Source: Lachnospiraceae bacterium MD335
Lineage (GTDB): Bacteria > Bacillota > Clostridia > Lachnospirales > Lachnospiraceae
Assembly: GCA_000403335.2 (NCBI GenBank)
Contig: KE159628.1
Coordinates: forward strand, 185,387-249,386
Direction of reading: 5' to 3'
Length of the DNA: 64,000 nucleotides
Program-made: the position numbers and the translations under genes
Notes under the pieces: generated by a model
What the model saw: only the letters and a program-made list of their open reading frames with translations
The model's database searches: none
Told to the model about the DNA's origin: nothing
Part shown: piece after piece, positions 34,901 to 40,837 of the stretch
Layout: every line of letters begins with the position of its first letter
How positions within the stretch are numbered: position 1 is the first letter of the stretch

Positions 34901-35405
34901 TAACCCCTTCAGGCACCGTCCATTGGCTGAACATATAACCCTTCTTCGGTTCTACAGTCAGATTATACTTATCACCCTCTTTTACTGATGTTACAGTACC
35001 GTAGGATTCATTTTCACTTTTAATCGTTGCTGCCTTCAACGTTTCCTCTGTATCTGTTTTTTCTTCCTCTTTGAAATTTTCCGTCTCTTCATCTTCCGAA
35101 TCTAAAGAAGATGTTACTTCTGTTTCCTTAACATCTTCCTGTTCTTCATCATTATCATCCGATTCCGAACTTTTCTCCGATACTGAAGCCTTGTCCGTAG
35201 TTTCTGTTTCTACATCAGCCGCAGCTTCATTCTCGGCTTCTTTATCCACTGTTTCTTCATCTGTACTCACAACAGATTCTTCTGCTTCTACAGCGGACGT
35301 TTCAGACAATTCATTGGCATAAACTGTCATATTAGACATAATCATGGCAAGCGAAAGCGCTACTGCCATAATACGTCTGCCTAGCTTCTTTTTAAATTTA
35401 CTCAT
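25977..35405 (-). CDS. Giant multidomain secreted pectinesterase (CE8)
   Basis: The 3142-residue product has a signal peptide (about 8-31) and a Glu/Ser/Thr-rich stretch (35-145). InlB-type repeats follow, ending in motifs like FTMPASDVEVKAIFE, mixed with carbohydrate-binding-like segments (about 150-1130). A module shared with the 911-residue enzyme (about 1140-1600) precedes the CE8 domain (about 1690-2100). Its QDT (near 1905), DYIFGG (near 1928) and GRPW (near 1998) motifs hold the catalytic Asp, Asp and Arg. The C-terminal 1000 residues carry about five chitobiase-C-like repeats of the VYYNVNADG type, then Ig-like repeats. AGGAGGG precedes the ATG. It should act outside the cell on methylated pectin, with the accessory modules binding wall polymers or the cell surface. 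Confidence 0.92.
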   Translation of the reverse strand: MSKFKKKLGRRIMAVALSLAMIMSNMTVYANELSETSAVEAEESVVSTDEETVDKEAENEAAADVETETTDKASVSEKSSESDDNDEEQEDVKETEVTSSLDSEDEETENFKEEEKTDTEETLKAATIKSENESYGTVTSVKEGDKYNLTVEPKKGYMFSQWTVPEGVTVDATSEPNKFTVSASSVDDGSGEIVAQFETIKTSWDLAALTSSNSLTIQGKIDYLDGLLIDATEGKLGANNASWAQANILKIHVPVQGASKVTVKGYNKGTYKVDGTVSTADDQKEDTFTCTGANGWVVIEVTGNTYLATVKVEGIVIDSSFKPVSEAVDNLNINFKDLATSKTDGANIDTSANTSDAGLKYIAVKNITWHNPLGGSHGIGTAADSAMAITIPDGKKADITILGCQYGSNGVTSAIGADGKTFKIVETTAKENYTGSKDAPEYIILGAEGTVTLSFASGMWIHNLKVNYWNENVTDKYIIKATADENGTAKSSPVYAAEGDKVTLTAEPNSGYGVAEWQVIKPEGDGALTITPDNDNANAATFTMPASDVEVKAIFEAIGASHTITVTETVEHGTVTAGTVTSAKAGVTVNMDDVATVTPNDGYMLKEWNVTYAGEDGSTQKVELTKTAGKYSFTMPDADITVTAVIELKPVTYFTTTYFNQKVQSANHSQNDPVDDVDGLDVVEGTFKYWDKDHGLTVSNAKIKLTFEPGKKYDLTIWGCMYGTAISMPEDGDPKAIPETANNTEDPNKKEENVKKYTILNVENEVTLTINSTGSFVHGIVATESSGLEKYKVTVTDDGNGTAKVDKALAEEGTEITLTATPDNRYQFKEWKVISGDVKIENNKFTMPASDVEIKAIFDPIIRRDWDFANDENLKGDKGAAVTGKTETVAGLGIDATAEGSGWDSTGTGTDGAAVKNKTIITIPVEGDACKVKVSAESAAYTVDGKAAEAAEETFDCTGSDGKVVIEITADNHIKAINVTPVMYATAGTYNFATLKDLKIDGFTFNKIEHKGNSHGCESTGDGASITLNLSGKANVTVLGCRYGVGTAVEMAATSGEVTKTIIAAESDKVPEFSIRKADAGDLTLTFSNIGETGEGTLWIHTVSIEYLPEELPDVYTEGIDVWDFGAEQLQSTDTVKYNNKLTEEIINSWFPNVAPGTTNATIASFEVKDDAGNVDFMFNDGGYPATHRLRTENKNLTRWDSKHLNIGDATYNGYLYSNKGSEKGVYVGVKLNAGDIMTAVVSSNGNAYTITVEDPEGRAQNFAKPKGASVITYYATKSGIHKIYNGTDEKLVVGRVTRQHNKTVNVSGTITRKSGVDGALTLTFTCKESGKAENVTVAEDGTYSVNLFENYHYDVVVSPAIYIIEEGGGLELGTANETQTFTHNITVGAVTLRKLSGSIVGLDDAAMNNLKISFEKPEDKLYLPTIEVDKAAKTYTALLESGVEYILATEGVNDYELDSRANNNSDRIRISSDATGRNITYKKKPVYKVTIEPVGATLADLANATFTFTNLKEEGYVYNFTGTDNIELRDGTYSVVVSNSGVFRQKLTGNLVVDGSDVTKKIAFDSTPVTKWDFVNANTYENSVVKNPCDGLSYSGEGAWKYHGESYGSTLSNIIISVPVTGSGKVKVELGYSWGIVSGDITDSAQPDGGRKTLEIPYNNTDKVDITVGSTTTYIKSIEVIEAFEYKATITVGKDKDYQTINDALEAVRKMDRTADQAVTIAIDPGNYEEMLVIETSNIKLVNAAGENASIGLRNKGVDIDANAVRITSYYGHGYSYYSMGNDCKWSAEVLEANKENGCESYTNPGSGSTNGSYWNATVVINTSNVSAEGIIFENSFNQYISKKAAEDVIVKQSSAKEGSVPRASMAYGDTTVQDKAYVERAAALAITNGQSHISFDNCKFIGRQDTLYGGVGVTAAFYGCSVYGGTDYIFGGMRAVFAKCELVFNTSDENKNDVGYITAAQQSEGRGYLMYNCHVTSTMPGVDTASKYTSKPGYLGRPWQANTGEAVFYKTIIDEADAHWSTEGEKLSLITPVGWDKSLSDISALSQEYGTYELSGVDNSTKRVDWANVLTEEKLVSGDPITVETFLGDWDVFAGKDMTVVLPNDEGVPAPAQPKAIITPEAEKEDEVIKGASIVLSAERGAKVYYNVNADGNPTETPEMLYKGAIDVTDENIKDNTITVKAIAVKYGKTSDVATFTYKVVEAPAPAKPVLTPETDANVLLGSSIKMSAPYGAKIYYNVNAEAAPTDKDTLYTGKLGVKLTLDMVNKEDSTVKIQAVAVMTGKTSEVTTAVYNVIVNKPVASVKNGYQFPDGGGKVKLTADEDVTILYTTGATADDAADPTLAESNPATYDKESSGITVSQDTVIKAVAKRGSKYSAVVTLEYLVPLSMPVATPESGSVLPKNGRIVRLSADEGTTIYYTIGADSDPTVESEARKTYDPDQGIEVTENNTTIKAVAVKGDRQSTVAAFTYTTSEEEFPKAETPTVTSVNGKPVTGNAVHVNAGEDVVVKLATATEGAEIYYTTDNKLPGASSNKYNDETGIAIAKIAEDTVIKAIAVKDKFLNSEPLTLTIQIGNGGGDEPVITVIDIDKCDIAVSSILADPKKNPENRPKTSVVYYAGTDSEGKPINPVTFAAGLDYEVSKPVLKEGNVYSVTLKGLGRTVDEYRINPESSVTKTFRVFDKKADKNSIIDLSKAKITIDTKSAVYTGYAITPAVTEVKVGKDVIDAAKYKVSYRSNINTGKASVIVSADSDAICAEGEKFVIGTKTVNFTIKKAAINKADHITVTAKDANGEDLKGNEYDYRGVEAVVAEELIVKSSAGKTLRENIDYTVTYKNNRKAGKASLVIKGIGNNVSGTLNIPFTIKPIVVNPETDVYAPYYGMEYSPNGAKAQFILFRRYTNGNHTEIVDEILLEEGVDFKGSYKYASKNKEVGSTVKFSGKGMNAFKGIFSESEYIIKPSYFTDGGVYVSSAITVDITKGDLEGAALQKALEKAVVLNDYFGTKLKVNKDYVIEPTVAEDGRGAVIIRPTDATKANYAEENPLLAYYYDKAKNIAKLSKPSKVEFAKDFVKYYDGRNPVQLTAEDIKLLGSYEFELGKHVEIVPGSYKNNYKAGTASVTIRGIAKNGYYGTKTIKFKIKEA

Positions 35406-35760
35406 TGTCTCCCTCCTATTACCATATTTGTGTAACAGTCTAAAAGTTTGTTTACAAAATATTTTTCATATCCATGCCTCCAACTGCATCTGCCTATACT
35501 TTTACTCATACATATACTACCGTCTCCTTTCCAGGCATATCTGTCAGTCATTGGGCATTTTGTCCCAAAAATACTTGTTATATCAAATATAACAGATAAA
35601 TTCACCCAATTCAACTATGTTTATTACATTTTTTTCATAGATTTTGTTTTTATATAATGATTTTTTCGATGTTTTTTTGTGCAATTTTTATAATTATTTA
35701 TTTTTCTTTAATTTATTATTATAATTCTCAATTAACACGATTTCTTTTATGCTTTCTAAG
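35406..35760. other. Long AT-rich leader of the giant pectinesterase gene
   Basis: No gene is supported here; a 70-codon minus-strand frame overlaps the leader but lacks a convincing start. The transcript from the promoter at 35586-35614 would have a leader of about 170 bases. That leader contains a small hairpin, TTGGG-N8-CCCAA (around 35551-35568), and a purine-rich GGAGG near 35485 followed by a tiny frame MDMKNIL. No known riboswitch was recognised. Confidence 0.5.
35577..35614 (-). promoter_or_regulatory. Promoter with overlapping palindrome upstream of the giant pectinesterase gene
   Basis: On the minus strand TTGAAT (35609-35614) and TATATT (35586-35591) are exactly 17 bases apart. 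A perfect palindrome, GTTATAT-N3-ATATAAC (35577-35593), covers the -10 box, as expected for a repressor operator. Confidence 0.65.
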
Positions 35761-35939
35761 TCAAAACCACCGGCTTAGCCGGTGGCTTGCACTCCCCTAT
35801 AAGGGGCTATTACATGCTTGCGCCCAGAAGACGCACGGAAGGTCTGCCTGCTGCACTACATCCACAGTTACCCCTAAAGGGACTTTTTTAGTGCTTCCTT
35901 ACCCTGGCGCAGCCCCAAAAGGCCCCTACAGAGTAGGGG
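35761..35939 (+). other. Hairpin-rich non-coding segment, possible IS200/IS605-type end or structured RNA
   Basis: Three strong hairpins lie in GC-richer DNA flanked by very AT-rich DNA: CCACCGGC-TTA-GCCGGTGG (35767-35785), CCCCT-ATA-AGGGG (35794-35806) and CCCCTAC-AGA-GTAGGGG (35923-35939). Between them, near 35872-35887, is a CCCCTAAAGGGACTTTTTT stretch like a weak terminator. Hairpins of the first type are common at the right ends of IS200/IS605-TnpB elements and in their guide RNAs, but no transposase or TnpB frame is present. A standalone RNA is the other possibility. Confidence 0.4.
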
Positions 35940-35961
35940 GGTATTTTTACTGTGACACAAT

Positions 35962-36013
35962 AAAAATAAAATCCTTTCCGCCATAACTTATCGGCGAAAA
36001 GGATTTTATTTTT
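35962..36013. terminator. Strong bidirectional terminator after the YwgA-like gene
   Basis: A 21-base stem with one mismatch pairs 35962-35982 with 35993-36013, with a ten-base loop. The arms are A-rich on one side and T-rich on the other, so it can work in both directions. It begins at the stop of the minus-strand gene. Confidence 0.85.
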
Positions 36014-36559
36014 CTATCCTGATATTGCATATTTTTGTTCCAACGGGAAAAACTCCTCCATCACTGTTTGATATGAAGTCTCAATTTCATTATGATTAAA
36101 GCGTTTTCCCTTTGCATTAGACACTTTTCGGATAACAGCTTCTTTATCATCATCCCCAAACAAAACCTTTTGCTGTCTGTCAATAAAAAAAGTTGTAGCC
36201 GTAATTTCCAGTTGCTTTGTTGTCATTTGATTACAAAGCCCAAGTATATCCTTTACAATTTTTTTCGAAATATCAGACAGCTTGTTCTCCGATTTAACAA
36301 TATCATTTAAAAAAATATCATAATTTACACCTTTTCCGATAACTCCATCTGACTCTGTCAAAATATTGTCAGCTACACAATCCTGTAATGCATTTGCAAC
36401 CTGCTGACTATATGGACCATATATATACAGCTTATAGTTCGCATTAACATCAACACCCATTGCTTTACAAAAATAAACCAATTTCTGCAGCTGCACACGG
36501 CCTTGTATCTCACCCCCTTTTTCCTCTAACAACTGAATAATAAATGCGTTTGATTCCAT
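36014..36559 (-). CDS. YwgA/Panacea-like protein
   Basis: The 181-residue soluble product begins with a helical unit and KLVYFCKAMGV, followed by YKLYIYGPYS near residues 42-51. The KLQKLVYF plus YGPYS pair resembles the YwgA family and, more distantly, the DUF4065/Panacea antitoxin domain. As I recall, in Bacillus ywgA lies beside the HD-phosphohydrolase gene ywfO, as here. AGGAGG lies seven bases before the ATG, the best ribosome binding site of the three-gene group. A gap of 118 bases separates it from the HD gene. Function is unknown; an antitoxin or regulatory role towards the two upstream enzymes is inferred from the fold and context. Confidence 0.6.
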   Translation of the reverse strand: MESNAFIIQLLEEKGGEIQGRVQLQKLVYFCKAMGVDVNANYKLYIYGPYSQQVANALQDCVADNILTESDGVIGKGVNYDIFLNDIVKSENKLSDISKKIVKDILGLCNQMTTKQLEITATTFFIDRQQKVLFGDDDKEAVIRKVSNAKGKRFNHNEIETSYQTVMEEFFPLEQKYAISG

Positions 36560-36677
36560 AAAAGCGCCTCCTGATTTTAGCTATTGTATTATTTTAATTA
36601 TTTTTTAAATGGTAACCATATTAAATTCTATGCCTTGATTCATCTGAATATTTTTGTTACACGCATCCTCGCGTTTC

Positions 36678-38252
36678 TTATTCAAGCTCATTATTAATAG
36701 TGAGGTCTTCCTCCATATCCTTAACTTTCATCTTTAATTTATTCATCTCGCCCTCAAGCGTTTTTATTCTCTCTTTATCTTCTGCTAATTCGACATTCTT
36801 CTTAGTATATTCCTCATTAAACCAATGATTACATTTCTTTTGTATTTCCTCTACAGTTTGCTCTTCTGCATAAACACGTAAAATACTGATTTTACGGTCT
36901 GAAATACTCCTTAACGTGAAGGAATAATCCTGAATCGGTTTAATCTCACCGCCATGCTTAGGTATTACCGGTATTGCCGGCATTTCCTGTGACAATGATA
37001 CTTCAGCCATACAATCCGGATCCGACTCTTCATTATACACCTTAATATCGAAAATATGTTTGGTTGTGGAGCCTTTTGCTAAATCGACATATATCTCTTT
37101 ATTTCCTGCATGTTCCGCTTTTATTTTCTTGTTCATATAAGATATTCTATGATATGCCTCTCTTTGCTCTTCGTCTTTTTCATTGTAGTGTACATACGGC
37201 GAGTCAAAAGCAACCTTATGATGTTTTCTGTTATATAGCTTGTTCGCAAAATAACATATGTCAGATTTATCTTTTTTCTTTGCGTATTGTTTGATAATAC
37301 ACTCAATTTCATCATCGTCTAATTCCAAATACTTATCCAGCTCTTCAGGATATTTTCCATTGTTTATCTTTTTACATTTTAAAAACTCTTTTAAAAAGGA
37401 ACTTAAATAATAATCAAACAATCTACGGTCCTTGTGAAAATATACCTGGATAAACATCCAATAACGGGCTAATACAAATGCTTCCACAGCCTGTATCCCA
37501 TTTTGGCTAATGGCTAATACGTGATTGTCATCAAACTCTGCAACACTCAGAGAATGGATAAGTTTTTCCAAGTCAAAGACCCCATATTCCACGCCGCAAT
37601 AATGGCTATCCCTAAGCAGGTAATCCATTTTGTCGCAATCGAGCTGTCCGCTTATAATATCATCAAAAAAACGAAAAGTCGGATCACTGGAGCCTTGGCT
37701 AAGAATCATTAGAATATCTTCCACCATGCTATATCCCTTTGATTTTGGCCAAAATTCTTCAATTGTTTTTGATAAGCGTTCTTTAATAATGCAACGTGTA
37801 TAAATCTCATGCCCTGAAGCCAATTCTCCACTGACAGGATCTTTTAAATTTGGATATATATCCGCATCTGCTTCACCCACATGAGAGAAGCAACCATGCC
37901 CAATATCATGGAGAAGCGCAGCCATACGTACTGATGCCCTTTTTACAAAATATTCTTTCTCACTTAAATCTTCTAAAGGCTTAAATTTCCGTAAGTGATC
38001 CATTACGCGCCCTGCAACATGCATTACACCAATACTATGCCCAAATCGGGTGTGTTCCGCGCCATGATATATTAAATATGTCATACTAAGCTGATGAATT
38101 CTGCGCAGTCTTTGAAATTCTTCCGTATCAATCAATGCCCGTTCCCATTGATACACAGGTATCAATCCATGAATAGGATCCCTAAACACACTTGTTTTAC
38201 CTGCATTTAATAAAAAAGCTGATTTCTCATTTTCTTGCATGACTTTATCCAT
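36678..38252 (-). CDS. HD-domain phosphohydrolase of SAMHD1/YwfO type
   Basis: The 524-residue product opens with VFRDPIHGLI, as in SAMHD1-type dNTP triphosphohydrolases. It keeps the HD metal ligands: His72 in HTRFGHS, His115-Asp116 in LLHDIGHG and Asp207 in DCDKMDYLLRD. Catalysis is therefore likely, on a (d)NTP or a related nucleotide such as an alarmone. A C-terminal tail (about 455-524) is charged, with coiled-coil character, longer than in simple YwfO proteins. It starts 23 bases after the alarmone synthetase stop, with GAGG upstream of its ATG, so the two are co-transcribed. Base composition is clearly more AT-rich than proS upstream, suggesting acquired DNA. Confidence 0.85.
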   Translation of the reverse strand: MDKVMQENEKSAFLLNAGKTSVFRDPIHGLIPVYQWERALIDTEEFQRLRRIHQLSMTYLIYHGAEHTRFGHSIGVMHVAGRVMDHLRKFKPLEDLSEKEYFVKRASVRMAALLHDIGHGCFSHVGEADADIYPNLKDPVSGELASGHEIYTRCIIKERLSKTIEEFWPKSKGYSMVEDILMILSQGSSDPTFRFFDDIISGQLDCDKMDYLLRDSHYCGVEYGVFDLEKLIHSLSVAEFDDNHVLAISQNGIQAVEAFVLARYWMFIQVYFHKDRRLFDYYLSSFLKEFLKCKKINNGKYPEELDKYLELDDDEIECIIKQYAKKKDKSDICYFANKLYNRKHHKVAFDSPYVHYNEKDEEQREAYHRISYMNKKIKAEHAGNKEIYVDLAKGSTTKHIFDIKVYNEESDPDCMAEVSLSQEMPAIPVIPKHGGEIKPIQDYSFTLRSISDRKISILRVYAEEQTVEEIQKKCNHWFNEEYTKKNVELAEDKERIKTLEGEMNKLKMKVKDMEEDLTINNELE

Positions 38253-38275
38253 ACCTAATTCCTCTCATTTGTATT

Positions 38276-39223
38276 TCATTTATTTGGATTACGCATTTTT
38301 TTATATAAAACAGGAAATCGGGATTTCATGGCAAGTCTTAATTTTCCAGCATAACTATAAAAAGGCTCTCCTTTTTCGCCGCTTTTTTTAGCTTCTTTTT
38401 TTCTAATTCCTTCCATTTCACTTGAAAGAAGTTCCCTAAGCTGTCCTACAGTATTGATGCCGCAAAAGGAAAGTTCTTCCAACAAATCATCGAAAGGCTC
38501 TTGTAATTTTTTATTTTCTTTTAAAAATAGTTCATCTAAAATATGTTCTAAAAGAATACTGTTTAATGTGGTTTCCGAACATTCTTTCTCATTATTGGAA
38601 GTTTCCTGCAAGGATAATCGGTAGCATTCTTTGGCATTTAAAATGGATTCTAATTCATCATCTACAATTTCCAGCACTGCGGCCAAACGATTAATATTGC
38701 GCCGCATCACATAAGGGACTGACGAATCTCTTTTATATTGCAAAAGATGAGAAGACGCCGCCCAAACGTGTTGACTAAAAGTTCTGACTTGCAATTCGAC
38801 ATCAAGCTTAGAATACTGAGAATCCGTCGGCGATTTAATCCACTCCTCTGGTACCTTGAGTTGAAAGTGAATAGATAAATAACCGAAACAATTATCCGTT
38901 TTTTCCTGCGCTTTATCGTCTTCCCATGCTATTTGAAATGTGTTTCTTACCATATCACAAATAGTACAAACATCCCTTTTGAATAATGTAATAATACGAA
39001 ATCCAATAATGTCATGAATATCTTGTAACGGCAAAGATTTTCTCTCCATTTTTTCCAAAATGGAATCCAACGTTTTAATTCTGGAACTTAATTCGTAATA
39101 ATAAACATCTGTTTCTTTTATAAGTTCTTTAAACTGTTTTTCCAAATAATCACAAAAACGCTCATATATATTATATTCTTGCTTATATTTGCTAATAAAT
39201 AATTGTATTTCTGTATTTTCCAT
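38276..39223 (-). CDS. RelA/SpoT-type alarmone synthetase, single domain
   Basis: The 315-residue product has a RelA/SpoT nucleotidyltransferase domain (about 35-165). Visible are SRIKTLDSIL (Arg48, Lys50), DIIGFRI (Asp71, Arg76), GYLSIH (Tyr115, His119) and ELQVRT (Glu143, Arg147), then WAASSHLLQYK. The catalytic Asp and Glu are kept; the usual EH of the last motif reads SH. No HD hydrolase, TGS or ACT domain is present, so it belongs with small alarmone synthetases. A helical C-terminal extension of about 150 residues is unusual for housekeeping ones. The ATG lacks a clear ribosome binding site. The product could be (p)ppGpp, or a toxic (p)ppApp as in toxSAS toxins; the sequence does not decide. 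Confidence 0.82.
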   Translation of the reverse strand: MENTEIQLFISKYKQEYNIYERFCDYLEKQFKELIKETDVYYYELSSRIKTLDSILEKMERKSLPLQDIHDIIGFRIITLFKRDVCTICDMVRNTFQIAWEDDKAQEKTDNCFGYLSIHFQLKVPEEWIKSPTDSQYSKLDVELQVRTFSQHVWAASSHLLQYKRDSSVPYVMRRNINRLAAVLEIVDDELESILNAKECYRLSLQETSNNEKECSETTLNSILLEHILDELFLKENKKLQEPFDDLLEELSFCGINTVGQLRELLSSEMEGIRKKEAKKSGEKGEPFYSYAGKLRLAMKSRFPVLYKKMRNPNK

Positions 39224-39316
39224 ATTTTTTACTGATTTATCTATATAAATAGTATCCAGTATCAGCCGCTGCTAATCCAAATAATGTCAGCTATCATAAC
39301 AACATCCTAATGTTTA

Positions 39317-40756
39317 TTAATACGCCCGACCCCAATAAACCATTTTCTTCGCCGGCTTTCCGCAACAAACACATGTATCGCTCAACTGCTCCTGCTCAAA
39401 CGGCATACACCTGCTGGTCGCCGTAAGCTCTTCTTTAATCCTATCCTCACACGCCTGCTCGCCGCACCACATTGCCTTCACAAAGCCAGGCTTATTGTTA
39501 ATTGTGTCACAAAATTCATCCCATGTTACCGCACTGTAAATATGCGATTCCAAATGCGCCTTTGCAGCCTCGTACATATCCTTCTGAATCGTCTCAAGCA
39601 ACTCTGCCGCCTTCGCTTCAACGTCATCAAGCGCAACCTCTGTCTTCTCTCTCGTGTCACGCCGCACGAACACGCACTTATTGTTCTCAATATCTTTCGG
39701 TCCGATTTCAATCCTAAACGGAACGCCGCGCATCTCGCACTCGTTGAACTTCCAGCCCGGGCTCTTGTCTGTATCATCCACCTTTACGCGGAATCCGCTC
39801 TTGAGCAAACGCTCACGCAGCGCATATGCCTTGTCAAGCACGCCCTCTTTTTTCTGCTGAATCGGAATCACCATAATCTGTGTCGGCGCCACCTTGGGCG
39901 GAAGCTTCAGACCCGAATCATCGCCATGCACCATAATCACGGCGCCGATAATACGCGTCGATACGCCCCATGACGTCTGATAACAATACTTCAATGTATT
40001 GTCCTTATCTGTATACTGTATGTCAAACGCCTTCGCAAAACCGTCACCAAAGTTGTGGCTTGTGCCAGACTGGAGCGCCTTGCCGTCGTGCATAAGAGCC
40101 TCTATCGTATAAGTAGACTCCGCACCCGCAAATTTCTCCTTTTCCGTCTTTTGCCCCTTCACAACGGGAATTGCAAGTACATCCCTTGCAAAATCAGCAT
40201 ATACGTTCAGCATCTGAATGGTGCGCGCCTCCGCATCCTCTGCGGTCGCGTGTACGGTATGTCCCTCCTGCCACAAAAATTCGCGGCTTCTTAAAAACGG
40301 GCGCGTAGTCTTTTCCCAGCGCACAACCGAGCACCACTGATTATATACTTTCGGCAAATCCCTGTAGGACTGCACTTCATTTTTATAAAAATCGCAAAAC
40401 AGCGTCTCCGACGTAGGACGCACGCACAGACGCTCCTGCAGCGGCTCCAGTCCGCCGTGTGTCACCCATGCGACTTCGGGCGCAAAACCTTCCACATGGT
40501 CTTTTTCCTTTTCCAGGAGACTCTCCGGTATGAACATGGGCATATACACATTCTCAACGCCCGTCTCCTTGAACTTCGCGTCAAGCTGCTGCTGTATCTG
40601 CTCCCAAAGCGCATAACCTGCCGGTTTAATAATCATACAGCCCTTTACGCTGGAATAGTCGCAAAGCTCCGCCTTTTTTACCACGTCCGTATACCACTGG
40701 GCGAAATCCTCTTCCATCGAAGTAATCGCCTCTACAAGCTTTTTATCGTCTGCCAT
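39317..40756 (-). CDS. proS: Proline--tRNA ligase, eukaryote/archaeon-like type
   Basis: This class II synthetase charges tRNA-Pro with proline. The 479-residue length and the lack of an internal editing insertion fit the short type found in many Firmicutes. Visible are motif 2 ([21 protein letters not shown]), the anticodon-binding domain around [13 protein letters not shown], and a C-terminal zinc-type region with [21 protein letters not shown] 40756 is chosen: AAGGAG is about 12 bases away, while the GTG at 40765 would leave only three. No T-box leader is present in the 81 bases upstream. The gene ends 93 bases before the alarmone synthetase gene. Confidence 0.96.
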   Translation of the reverse strand: MADDKKLVEAITSMEEDFAQWYTDVVKKAELCDYSSVKGCMIIKPAGYALWEQIQQQLDAKFKETGVENVYMPMFIPESLLEKEKDHVEGFAPEVAWVTHGGLEPLQERLCVRPTSETLFCDFYKNEVQSYRDLPKVYNQWCSVVRWEKTTRPFLRSREFLWQEGHTVHATAEDAEARTIQMLNVYADFARDVLAIPVVKGQKTEKEKFAGAESTYTIEALMHDGKALQSGTSHNFGDGFAKAFDIQYTDKDNTLKYCYQTSWGVSTRIIGAVIMVHGDDSGLKLPPKVAPTQIMVIPIQQKKEGVLDKAYALRERLLKSGFRVKVDDTDKSPGWKFNECEMRGVPFRIEIGPKDIENNKCVFVRRDTREKTEVALDDVEAKAAELLETIQKDMYEAAKAHLESHIYSAVTWDEFCDTINNKPGFVKAMWCGEQACEDRIKEELTATSRCMPFEQEQLSDTCVCCGKPAKKMVYWGRAY

Positions 40757-40837
40757 TTTTTTCACAATCTCCTTTTTCTATATACCAAATTCTGCTTTAT
40801 TTTAATGCCATACGGCTGTTTTGTCAACATTGCGCAT

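Noticed and set aside
35402-35614. Minus-strand frame of 70 codons before the giant pectinesterase gene
   Set aside because: It overlaps the promoter and leader, has no ribosome binding site at its start and no family resemblance.
40757-40837. Possible T-box leader for proS
   Set aside because: The gap is only 81 bases and has no T-box sequence or terminator.
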